64,000 bases of DNA, from positions 2,790,001 to 2,854,000 of the forward strand of contig CM034105.1 of the NCBI GenBank assembly GCA_019914945.1, given 5' to 3'. Of this stretch, positions 13,289-29,893 are shown in pieces. Positions within the stretch are counted from its first letter, which is position 1; the number at the start of each line of letters is the position of its first letter. The position numbers and the translations under genes are program-made. Under the pieces are notes generated by a model that searched no databases, was not told the DNA's origin, and saw nothing but the letters and a program-made list of their open reading frames with translations. This stretch comes from Typha latifolia. Its lineage: Eukaryota > Streptophyta > Magnoliopsida > Poales > Typhaceae.

Positions 13289-15770
13289 TGCAAAATTTGG
13301 CGCAGAATTCTAGCACCAGAGTATTCCAGGGTGTAGGTCATTCAAAACCACAGAATTTTCTACTGCAATTCAGGTGAACGTGAACAGTCAAGCTGAGGCA
13401 TAAATTTCCACGTATCTATTTATGAGCTTATATCTTGAAGAGTTGCCTGTGATTGAGATTGCAACATTCATAGGTGGCATGTGCTCTATAGCTTTGTTAT
13501 CACGATCATGTATCAATGGTTTTCTTTCAAAATTGAAGTACGAAAGGGCATAGGTAAGTTTTTTCAGGTGTTTTATGATAATATGTAAGCTGTGCAAGCA
13601 CGGAAGGACCCCGGCCATGTATTAGCTTTAATAGTTCAGGTGCTTGATTTCTGTACAGTATCAGCATTGAGTTTTAACTTTGAGAATATGGCTTTTCTTT
13701 TTCTTCCTTTTTCTCTCCTTCGTGTATACTTTTGTGTCATGCTGTGTAAAAGTATCTTCATGTTACCGGTTAACTTCCATAATGTTCAATTTGCGTGATC
13801 AGCCGATCATCATTCTGGTCATATTCTTTTCTCTCTTTTTCTTTATATACAGGTCATATTCTCAATGATCATTTGGTGGATCTGATAACCTTAAGTGAAA
13901 TTGATCAAGGAGAATGCTAGCCACAACAGAGCTTTAACACACAAAAAAAATATATAAGGCTTAACAGCTTAGTTAAAGAATAGCGGAGTGACACTGGCAG
14001 TGAACCTTTTAGCTGCTTGCCATCCACAATCCTTTGCCAAGTACGCATAGAATTAAGATATAAAGTGGCAGCGAGATAGAGCACTTCCAGAAGCTCCAAT
14101 CCTTGAATTAACCGGTTAAAGATATAATTAACGTTAATTGTGGTGTGCAGCGTCGATTTTTGTTAATGTTAATTGTGGCCAAACGAATGCGACGGACCAA
14201 GTTAAAAGAATGATTTTCTCCTGTTGCCTTTGATATGATGATCTTCTAACTGAAGGAATTCACATCCAGACATTTATATGATTTACAAATCTTGTTAGCT
14301 TACCGAAAGCTAAATCCTTAATCATACTAATTCTGCTTCAAATTTTGCTGTCTTCCTCAGCTTTAACTACAACTAACTGCACTACTCTGACACTTCTCAA
14401 AAAGGAAAAATGAGTAAAAGGACGAAGAGGAAATAGTACTTGCACCTCTCACAAACATTGAAGAAAGTAAACAAAAGCAAACATTACAATTCTTACATAG
14501 AGTTGCAGTAAAGAAGGAGTTTATATTGCCCACATTGTGATAAACACAAGTTACATGGGAGAATAACTTCATACCGCACAAGTCTGAGATGAGGAACATA
14601 GAAGCACAGATAACTCATATGTGGTTATGGCGCACTTACCATTCAGACGTGGTTTACCAATCACGATCTCTTAGAAAACAAAATTATTCCACCCTTTATC
14701 TGTTAACATCTGATGCTGGATAAGCAAAAAATCAGTTCACTCCATGGAAGTAAATTAGAACATTAGCATGCCACGTTGAAGAATATTTTGACAAAGGAAG
14801 GGGCAAAAAGCAATCAAAATGCTTATCTATTTCTTGCAAAATTATATGGAAATGGAGAGAACATATGGTAGCCAAAAGACGTACTAATTTTCATGAACAG
14901 TAACAATAGCCCCTGTTAACTTAAACATGTATAAGTAGACCAAACCTCAGGCACATTTGCTTCCATTCCTTGGAACTACCATCATAAGAAGTTCCAAGGG
15001 TTTCTCTTTAAAATATCAACTATTTGTCCAGCACTGCAAGAATAAAAAGAAAATAAAAGGGAACAATCAACACGGCAGTCCAAACAATTGCAAATCTGAA
15101 TATAAGAACGCGCTGGTCACAAGCATTTGTTCTCCTGTCTCATTTTAAATCAGTGCTCTGACTGCAATGCCAAACTCAAATGACCAAGAAATCATAAATA
15201 ACAGATAATGATGCCCACATTTTATTTAAATGTATAAGAGTAATTATTTGGAAGAAAAGATTGGGGAAAGTGGGGAGTTCGCATGAAATTAAGATTAACT
15301 ACCAGTATTTACAACCTCATTGAAAACAATCAGCACATGCCAGTTACTACAGTGGCTCTACCAATTAAAACATGACAACAGATCATCTCCAGTACAATGA
15401 GTAATAGATGGTCCTGGTTCAATGTAATTAGACAGAAATTTTGCAAACCAATCAAAGTTCTTGGAAATGAAAACTGGCGCAATGAGGAAAATAAACAACC
15501 AGTAGCAAGAATCATATCTCAACAACCTCAGAATCAAGAGCCCAAATAAGCAGCACAACAGAATATGCAAATCCATTTTACCCTCGAGTAACATAATCAG
15601 GAAAAGATCTAAGCAATGCTAGTACTTCATGTATGAAATCTAACAGAACCAATTAATTAATCAATTAATGGGTAAAGAGGAGAAAATAGCAAACCTAAAA
15701 ATAAAGACAAGAAAAACAAAAATGCGAGATCAGAAGTAGGCCAATCAATATAGAAGGCAGTACCAAATTT
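13289..15770. other. Intergenic between two convergent genes
   Basis: This holds the 3' untranslated regions of the NAT12-like gene (from the left) and the PCF11-like gene (from the right). Long T-rich stretches near 13690-13860 fit the transporter's 3' UTR or flank. I see no further gene, RNA or recognisable transposon; the open frames are short and unrelated to known families. Confidence 0.55.
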
Positions 15771-21354
<5,584 letters not shown>

Positions 21355-22555
21355 CGTCCGCAGAGGATACCCTAATCCCTAGCAAGAGCATGCTAGGGCT
21401 CGGATCCAGAGAGCAGAAATTACGCGAACGAAGAGTTCTTTCTCCTTGATGGAAGACAAATGTAATAATTGGAAGAATAGAAAACCCTAATTTGATCGTT
21501 TCGAAGGAGGGAGAGTCCGAGACACTGAGACAGAGGAGCGGGATCGAGAGATGAGAAAGAACTAAAGGGCAACATTTGTAATTCGTCGGATTAGTAGGGC
21601 CATTTAAACGGCGGAGATGGGAAGTAGCAAAAGGTTGCGAAATTAACTGGTTTGGATGAGGATTCCTCATTTTGAATAGAAGAAGAAAATAAATGAATAG
21701 TTTTCAAATTTATAATCACCTTTTCTTTTCTTTCTTTTTGAGAATAAAAAAATGAGGGGGAAGCGTCAAGTTGCATAGAATTCGCACAAAGTTTATTACA
21801 ATAAGGAGAGACAAAGGGAAGAAAAATCTAAACGTAGATTTATTATGAAACAATATTTTCCAAATTCTTAGGATATCGGTGATCATGTCATTACCAATTT
21901 TAGCTTCCTATTTCTTTCCTTTCAAATTATCCATTAGGTTATTGCCAAGACATACATCACTGTCTTTCTAATTTTATTTTGGCAGGAATATGAGATTCAT
22001 GCCAAGAATTCTAAAATATAAGTTTTTTTTATTATAGTATAGTAACTAAATAAATTTTGCTTATTTTAGTATATTTGATCATTATTCTTTCTCATCTTAC
22101 TTCACACAACTTTTAAAAAAATAATTTAATAATAACAACTCATAATTACTATATTACTTCTAGATAAAATATCACTTAATTACACGTCACCTTAGCTACG
22201 GTTGAGATTTCTTCTCTCGTTTTCTCCTCTCTATCTTTTTAGTAAGTAATCATATCACGTAAATATATTATAATATATGTACTCAATCACAATATTAATG
22301 ACATAAATCTACACGGTCGTATATTGTCAATCACTATCATACACTATTGTTGCACTAGTTATATATCTGCACTGCAACACACTATATGGTTCTATATCTT
22401 ATGTTTACATTGCGACGTACTATACGCCGCACTGCCATATATTATATGGCTATTCTTCTTTGTAAAAAACTTGCATACCAAACTCCTCTTTTACTGTTTG
22501 CCCACTATGACCATGGAAATCCCTAATTGATCCCTTCAAACTTGACCTAATTTAA

Positions 22556-23064
22556 AGATGCCTAAAGGCTTGATTGTTTATGCCAAGTTGCCTAAAAACA
22601 CTATCAAATTCAATTTTGATGGTGCCTATGCAACTACCTTTGTAGGGCTAGGATGAATTTCCTTGCACAGTCTAGTGAGAGCAAGCCTCTTGTCGGTTTT
22701 GCTACGAATTCGATGGGCAATCTTATACTTGTAAAAGTCAAGGCGAGTTTGTTTGTATGGATTGGAATCCGACTCTCAACTCCTCATCAATATTATCAAA
22801 CACAAGATTACAACCCCTTGAAAATGCTGCCATATTTGTCTTAACATCCAAATTTATATTTTCTCATTCAAATTTTCTTTCTCATATTGTCCTAGGGTTA
22901 ACAACCGAGTCGTTGACTAGTAAGCTAAGTTAGAGCAATCAATCTCAAGAGTTTTTCTTCTATTTGGGCATTGTCTGTATAAACTCGGTCTCGGTCTGGT
23001 CCTAAATACTTGATATATTTTTGTGTCATTTCTCATGGCTAATGAAATTTAATTTACCAAAAAA
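22556..23064 (+). mobile_element. Degenerate LINE 3' end with RNase H-like remnant
   Basis: Interrupted frames spell pieces typical of the RNase H domain near the 3' end of plant LINEs: KNTIKFNFDGAYA, with the Asp-Gly of the active site, then after a stop GFATNSMGNLILVK. The segment ends with tggctaatgaaatttaattt followed by a short A-run (23059-23064), a tail form common in plant LINEs. Stops break it, no reverse transcriptase is left, and target duplications were not resolved. Function is not expected. Confidence 0.6.
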
Positions 23065-24351
23065 GGGAGGAACGGGGTGGCTTCATTGGGCTAAATTTAT
23101 TTTGGCCCATTAAAACCTTAAATTTCTACGTAGTTCCTCTAAAATTAGATTCACTACTAAAGATCAGGGCCAGCCCTTCTAGGAACTGGGGCCTCAAAAT
23201 ATTAGCTCAAGACTCTCCGGTTACTGTAGAAGGGGCCCAATTAAATCATTTTATTTCTGTTAATAAAATATATTCGGAGAGAGTTCAGAATGGTTTATCA
23301 ATACAAAATAAAAGTTTAGAAGAGTAAAATAATTTTTATTCAAATCAGTAATAATTTTTAGATTAAAAAAGACACAAACATTATTAATTTTGGATGAAGA
23401 ATCTAATAATTATTAATTAAAAGTATAATAAGATATAATGATATAAAGCAAAGTTCATAATAATATGTGGGTAAAATGGATTAGCATATCTGGATACGTC
23501 GGCCTTACGAACCCTACTCGTTTTTATCACACTCCATTATATATATACCCAACGTTTAATATTATGTGGTGATTTAAAAGGTGGTAGGGTGAAAAGGATT
23601 GATATAAAGTATTATGTGGAATTGTTCCGAACTGCACGACGAGTTTATTAAATAATCATATGGTTGACATTATGCCTTATTTTCGATATATTGTTTGCAT
23701 AATCTATTGGATGGGATAATTTAACCTTCTAATATAATGCTATATTTTTGTCGCCAACCATATGTTATATGTGACAAACTAACAAATGGTCAATGGTTAA
23801 AAGAAAAGGATAATAATGAAGATGGTAGTCCTTGGCAATTATCCAAGCCGAGGGGAGCTAAAACTGGCTTGGACGCCATGAATTGGTCTGACCCACAACA
23901 TTAGTATAATATCAACTATGGTGATTAACTTGCACGATATACGCACATCAAATAATGAAATTTTTTATAATTAATATTATGTTTTCGAGTGATTTGAAAT
24001 TCAACACCTCCTCTTTTTTTTTTTTCATCGTCAAATATTTACATGAAGAATGCTTGGTCTACAAATATTTTCTCTTTTAAAATAAATATTATTTACGTAA
24101 TCGGTTGATAATTATTGAATAAAGTTTATTATACGTGGATTACATTCTCAACATATTACTTTAATTATACAGGGATTATGGATTAAACTTATTCCAAACA
24201 CTCTTTTATGTAAGTATATGAGCGTCGAAAGACATTAAATAAAATTACTCAAGCATAAGCGATATATTTGTGTTAGTATATTTACCTACGGATTTAATGT
24301 ATTTTATAAAAATTAATTATATAATAAGTAAAATTGTATTAATGTATGAAG

Positions 24352-24353
<2 letters not shown>

Positions 24354-24386
<33 letters not shown>
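24354..24386. repeat. (AT)n microsatellite
   Basis: An uninterrupted AT dinucleotide run of about 33 bases in the AT-rich spacer left of the DUF868 gene. Confidence 0.95.
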
Positions 24387-24387
<1 letters not shown>

Positions 24388-25242
24388 CTCGTACTAATGG
24401 TTCTCGAATATATATTTAAGTGTCAAGTGATATCAGTTTTTTTTTTCCATCACTGGATTACAATATTTACCAATGAATTATGCTTTTTATTTGGGGAAAA
24501 AAAGTAGTCCATAGATAATGTACTTAATCTCATACTAACCACTCTTTATATAAATAATTAGAGAACATATACTGATTTTTACTTTGGAAAAAAATAAAGT
24601 AACAATAAATGCAAAACAAACCTTTCTCTCTCTCTACCTGAAAATAAAGCAAAAGCAAATTGACTAGAAAACAATACAATTCATAGCATTTATGGCGGAT
24701 TATGACATTAAACAATGAATTATACATATACTTTTTTTTGAAAGAGAAGAAGTCAGCATAGACAACATACTTGACCTCATTTCAGGTACTCTTCACGCAA
24801 ATATTTAAGTGCCAAAATGTATTAAAGAAAATTACGCAAAATGTAATTTAGTGGCATATCTCCTCATATATTTACCTACAAATTTATAATATTTATCAGA
24901 GAATTATATTAAATAGTGACCAACGTAGCATTCTATATTTCTAAACATGACCGTAAGTTAACCAGACTTTAAATACGGCATTCTAAACACGACCATAAGT
25001 TAACCAATCCTTTAATACTGCACATTAAGGAATCAAACAAAGTTTAACTCCTCTTAGCTGACTTAATTATCCTTCCTTTTGCAAAACAAGGCGTTACCAA
25101 TTAGCAAACACCACCACGTTAGTTAGTTCTACCAAGAGGCAAAGTCTACGTTTAGGAAGACGAAAAGACTAAACTTAATTAGACCTTCTCTTCTCCTTTC
25201 TCTTTTCCAAACCAAAATCTTCTTCTTCTTCTACAGCTAGAC

Positions 25243-26076
25243 ATGAGAGATTTCGTCTCTTGCTTCGGCGACAGCTCCGTCAACTTGTCGTCAGAGAGCC
25301 ACGGCACCGCCACCTGCGTCTACAAGTCAACTCTCTCAACCCGGAAGGAGATCCTCACCAAGATCACTTGGTCCAAGAACAACTCGGGCGTCTCTCTCTC
25401 CGTCTCCATCGAAGACAACGTCGAGTCCCGCCCCAAGTGGCAGCTGCTCACCAAGAAGAAGGGGAGCAGATCGTTCGTCACCGACAACTTAGTCATCGGC
25501 CTCTACTGGGACATCTCCATCGCCAAATACGGCGCGGGATGCGAGCCCGTCGACGACTACTACTTCGTTGTCGTGGCCGACGCCGAGTTCAGCCTCTTGC
25601 TAGGCGACATGAGCAGGGACTTCGTTAAGAGGTTCGAGGGCACGATCCCGACCGCCGACTTCTGCATCCTTAGCCGAAAGGAGCAAGTCCATGGCACGAC
25701 AATTTACTCCACCAGGTCTCGATTCCGCGGCGACGGAAAGGATCACGAGATCTCGATCCGGTGCAAGGGAGACGAAGGGGATTCCAAGGACGCGGAGCTG
25801 GTGGTTTCGATCGACAAGAAGAAGGTGGTCCAAGTGAGGCGGCTGAGGTGGAACTTTAGAGGGAATCAGACGATCTTCGTGGATGGATCCGTGGTGGATT
25901 TGATGTGGGACATCCACGACTGGTGGTTTTGTGATCGATCTGGGTGTGCTCTGTTCATGTTCAAGACCCGGAGCTCGTCGGAGAGCAGGCACTTGTGGTT
26001 GGATGAGGAGTTGACTCGGAATGGCCAGGATGCAGCTGGCTTCTTTCTTTTGATCCAGGCGTTCAAGAAGATTTGA
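25243..26076 (+). CDS. DUF868 family protein (277 aa)
   Basis: A single uninterrupted frame of 277 residues, the usual length and intronless structure for this plant family. Recognised stretches include the Cys-containing start MRDFVSCFGDSS, then TCVYKSTLSTRKEILTKITW, KGSRSFVTDNLVIGLYWDIS, EPVDDYYFVVVADAEFSLL and, near the end, WDIHDWWF and ALFMFKTRS with WLDEE. No signal peptide or membrane helix is seen. The function of DUF868 proteins is not established, so none is assigned. Codon use is strongly GC-rich compared with the AT-rich spacers on both sides, which suits a monocot intronless gene. The start is the first Met after a pyrimidine-rich leader. Confidence 0.93.
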   Translation: MRDFVSCFGDSSVNLSSESHGTATCVYKSTLSTRKEILTKITWSKNNSGVSLSVSIEDNVESRPKWQLLTKKKGSRSFVTDNLVIGLYWDISIAKYGAGCEPVDDYYFVVVADAEFSLLLGDMSRDFVKRFEGTIPTADFCILSRKEQVHGTTIYSTRSRFRGDGKDHEISIRCKGDEGDSKDAELVVSIDKKKVVQVRRLRWNFRGNQTIFVDGSVVDLMWDIHDWWFCDRSGCALFMFKTRSSSESRHLWLDEELTRNGQDAAGFFLLIQAFKKI

Positions 26077-28529
26077 TCCTTTTTCTTTTCTTTCCTTTTT
26101 TCATGGAGTGATATTGGTTGATCCGCCGAATTGCAGTAAAAAAATTTGGATGGAATTTAGGTATATATAGATGATCAGGAAAATACAACTTAAAAGTTTT
26201 CTTCTTGTATTGTATACTTCTGACATTGCTGGACTTCTACTATTCATCTCTTTTAGCTATGTTCTTGTTTCTTGTTTTTAATATATTCGATAGCCTACTC
26301 AATAGTTAGACAAATGGGCTAACTTCTTCGGATATATTCTTATTTATGTGCATTATTATTATTTTTTTAATCTTTTCTTCTAAGTAGTTAGAAAACCCAA
26401 TAGCTTAAGTAAATGTTAGAGGAAAATGGTAGTTTGGAAAATATAACGTTTCTATGTGCTACCTTCATTTAATGGTTATCGACCTTTTCCTTGAATAAGA
26501 AAAAGAAGAAGTTATCTACCTCTGTGTGTTTGACTGGCTGGCTCTCTGTTATTATGCTATACAATAAACGTTGACATAATTGGCTCACTAAATAATTGCC
26601 CCAAACATGCCAAGTTGATGTAGAACAATAGCATTATTTAATGCAACGCCTTAGATAATTATTAGAAATAATATTTTTTTATATATTCTTTAAAAGTTTT
26701 ATTTATTTTTATGACTATCTAAAATTGATATTTGCATTTATACTCTTAAAATACATAATTTTTGCGTGAATTTTAAGTAATTTAAATAGAAAAAAATAAC
26801 AATATTGTTATCCAAGTATCTCTCTTAGTTAAGAGTATTTTAATCATTTTATTAAATTATTATACTTAATGTGAAAATTAATCGAAAGAGCATATGTTTT
26901 GATTGGTATACGTGCTACTATTAATTTTAGATAAGTATATAAATAAATAATATATTTTTAAGTGTATACATGCAAAACAAAAAACAAAAAAAGGGTACCG
27001 TTGACATTATGGCACTAAATTGAAAAAGAACGCATGATACATTGAGATTGTTGAGAATTAGATCTTAAATAACTATATATAATAATTGCTTTAGTAGAAA
27101 CAATCAAATGAACGACATTAAATCTTAGCACTTTTGGATTGGGTTATTTGTTGTATTTGTGCTTGCAATTTACTCTCACAATGTTCGCCATGCAGTCATA
27201 TTGTTTAGTTTACATCCTTTGTTACAAGAACGTGGTTATATTATGGATTGCTGCCCATTGTTTCAAACATTCTGTATGGATTAATTATATCAGTCTTATG
27301 CGCTAAGTATCATGCATGGAATATGTTAATAGGCTAGACCCCTTAAAAGATTGAGGAATTAATTCCAGACACTCAAATGTCTTATATATATATAATTATA
27401 CCTAGACCTCTTGAATTCCTGTCAATTTTTACATACACTTTTTTTTCCTGTCAATACTTATATTTTAAATTTTTCGTTAAAAAATAACATGCGAGTATCA
27501 AATGATCTATATTAGATCCTCTTGCAACTATTTTTTACTCTTATTTTTGAGAAAAGTTGATGGTTAAGTAGGGGTAGTGAGAGATTTTTTTTTTATAATT
27601 TAAAGGGTCATTATGTAAAAAAAAAATCTATTAAAAACATCACATATATTATTATTATTATTTACACCAATAGATATTTATCTATATTTTGCCTAAAATT
27701 CGTCAAAAACATTAATTTTATCCTATTTTGAAAATAAATTTTTAAATACCTAAGATATCCTCATTTGACTTTAATAACCCTCCATCTATATTTAACTTAT
27801 CTATACTGTAACTTATAGTTAACAAAACTAACAACATAGTATTTTTGAGTAATTTAAGGCAAAATATATGAGTCGAACCATAGATATTTATGTGATAGAA
27901 TGTAAATCATATAAAAAGAAAATGCAAGATGTTTTAGTAGGTTTTTCAAAAAATAAAAAATAAAAATAGGAGAGGGTGCATGTGAAAATGAACGGTAGTT
28001 CAATGGATTTTAATGTTTTAGCTTGTTTTTTCTTCTCTAATTCTAAAAAAAAAAGGGGAGAGATGAAGGAAATAATTTTCTGAGAAGCCCATGAAAAGCT
28101 TAAGTATCAAAGTAACAGGCCAATACTCAATAAGTATATTATATATATGTGTATTATAAGCATTTAACGGACTCCTAATTTCTCTAAAATGTATATCACA
28201 TGTATATATCCTTCCACACTGCACTAGAATATGTAATATAGAGTAAAGATTAAATGAGCTTGACGAGGTCTAGATTTGGGACCTATTAAAAAAACTAACT
28301 CTAATATTAATACTACGTTAGATAATCAATTAATCACAAGTTTTAACTCTAACAATTAAGTATATCTTACCCTTAACAGGCCTCCTCTGGGGGGTTAATT
28401 TTCGAATAATGGTGACCGTCTACATCTCCTCACTGTCTGGATGTATACTGTCTCATCTCAACATGGAAATTTTCAGTATTAAAATATATACGTCACCTCC
28501 CATTTCATGGAAATTTTTGATGCTAAAAC
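26077..28529. other. Intergenic, AT-rich
   Basis: After the DUF868 stop comes a T-rich 3' region to about 26300. The remainder is AT-rich spacer with short A- and T-runs and no recognisable gene, RNA or intact transposon. The last part is the 3' flank of the minus-strand trihelix gene. Confidence 0.5.
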
Positions 28530-29703
28530 TCATCCTCTGTTAGGGGATTCAATACTAGTCTTATGCCCACTGCTAATCCTTTCCAATGTTTCCAATATTG
28601 CAGTATCCCTGGCTTCCACCCAAGCCCGTTCACTAGCCCATTGCCTTTGCTCGACCTCAAATCGCTCAGTTTCTTGCCTTCTCCAAGCTTCCTCCTTGGA
28701 TACCCTCTCCTGCTCCATTTGCTCCAAACTAGTCAGCATCTTGCCTAACCAAGCCTCTTGCACCTCCAAGAACCTCTTAATCTGGACGTCAATTAGTTCC
28801 TTTATCTTTAACTTCCAGCTCTTTCTGCTCCTCTTCCTGTCTCCTTCCTCCTCGTATTCAGTGGAGGTGTCGGACTCTGTGGAGTTGGACAAGCTGATGC
28901 TTTCTTGGATTACTGGAGGCTGGGAGGCTTCTTGGGTTGCTTGTGGACTGGAAGTTTTGGTGGTATTAGAACTTGGCTTTGTGTCTACTGTGATGGTATT
29001 GGTATTGCCACCGTAGAGAGCATCCAATTGCTTGAAGAATCTATAGTGCTTGCCGTCGTGTCTCCCTGCCTTGCCTTCCTTTGTCTTCTTGTAGTACTTG
29101 TACAAGTTGTCAAGCTTCTCTCTGCACTTTTTCCCACTCCTTTGATATCCATGCTCTTCTGCCATGATCCTGTTTTTTTAGTTAAGGGAAAAAAGAGAGG
29201 TTATCTGTACTGTACTAATCTCCAGATAGAACTGGCAATTTAGTGCACTTGTTAACATAAATTTGAATAAAACCATATTAACTCACCGCATCTTAGAACC
29301 CAAAAGAAAAAAAAAATGCTAGACTTGAGAGTAGAAATACATACCTAGAGACTTCATCCCAAAGAGGAGCCTTTTGAGCAGCCTCCCTAAACTTGGAGTC
29401 TAACCTGGATCTAACCTCCAAAAGGGTCAATGTCTCTTGCCTTGGCCATCTTCCCTGACAATTACCACTGTACCCTCCACCACCACCATCTCCGTAGAGG
29501 TCACCAGGAGGACGAGTAGTAGGAGGAGGTAAGGGAGGCAAAGATGAAGATAACTCCACGTCAGCAGCAACAGCGGCCTGGCTGGTGTTGGGCATAACTA
29601 GCATTCCGTAGTGGTCGGAGGCGTCAAAGATCGATGCGTACTGCTGCTTTCCGGCCATGAGATGTTGCAGCTCGGGTAAGGTGTAGTGTTCTCCGATCTC
29701 CAT
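28530..29703 (-). CDS. Trihelix (GT-2 clade) transcription factor with a single trihelix domain (332 aa)
   Basis: Two exons on the minus strand, 29703-29345 and 29169-28530, total 999 nt. The trihelix DNA-binding domain spans residues ~84-172 and crosses the intron: GRWPRQETLTLLEVRSRLD, then AAQKAPLWDEVSRIMAEEHG, GKKCREKLDNLYKYYKKTKE and GKHYRFFKQLDALY, with the three spaced Trp/Phe-type helices of the GT-2/PETAL LOSS branch. Before it lies a Pro- and Gly-rich stretch (SLPPLPPPTTRPP, GDGGGGG). After it come an acidic patch and a long charged helix, residues ~225-315 (VQIKRFLEVQEAWLGKML), matching the central helix of GT-2 proteins. The second, C-terminal trihelix of GT-2, GTL1 and PTL is absent. 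Such factors act in the nucleus on GT elements; the target genes are unknown. Confidence 0.92.
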
Positions 29704-29781
29704 TGTTGAAGACCATGTGAGAATAAAGCGAGAGAGGGGTGAAAGATATTGAGATGAAGACGAGACAAGAGACGAAGGGAG

Positions 29782-29783
<2 letters not shown>

Positions 29784-29830
<47 letters not shown>

Positions 29831-29893
29831 CGAGAGACTCGGATCGTGTCGTTCACGAAAGAGTCGTTGTCCCTCTCTCTCTCTCTCTCTCTT
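29784..29893. repeat. (GA)n and (TC)n microsatellites in the trihelix gene leader
   Basis: A GA run of about 38 bases (29784-29822) and a TC run (29872-29893) lie 80-190 bases upstream of the minus-strand start codon at 29703. In the transcribed direction the nearer run reads as CT and the farther as GA. Such tracts are frequent in plant 5' leaders and can bind GAGA-type BPC proteins; that role here is inference. Confidence 0.85.

Larger units (their letters stand above)
21355..25242. other. Intergenic, AT-rich, with decayed repeat sequence
   Basis: The right flank of the PCF11-like gene (21355-21600) is its 5' UTR and promoter side. The rest is AT-rich and carries a LINE remnant (22556-23064) and an AT microsatellite (24354-24386). 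The last ~60 bases before 25243 are pyrimidine-rich (ttctcttctcctttctcttt) and look like the leader of the DUF868 gene. I recognise no other gene. Confidence 0.55.

Noticed and set aside
25260..25992. Alternative frames inside the DUF868 gene on both strands
   Set aside because: They are Arg/His-rich shadows of the GC-rich coding sequence; only the 277-residue frame matches a family.
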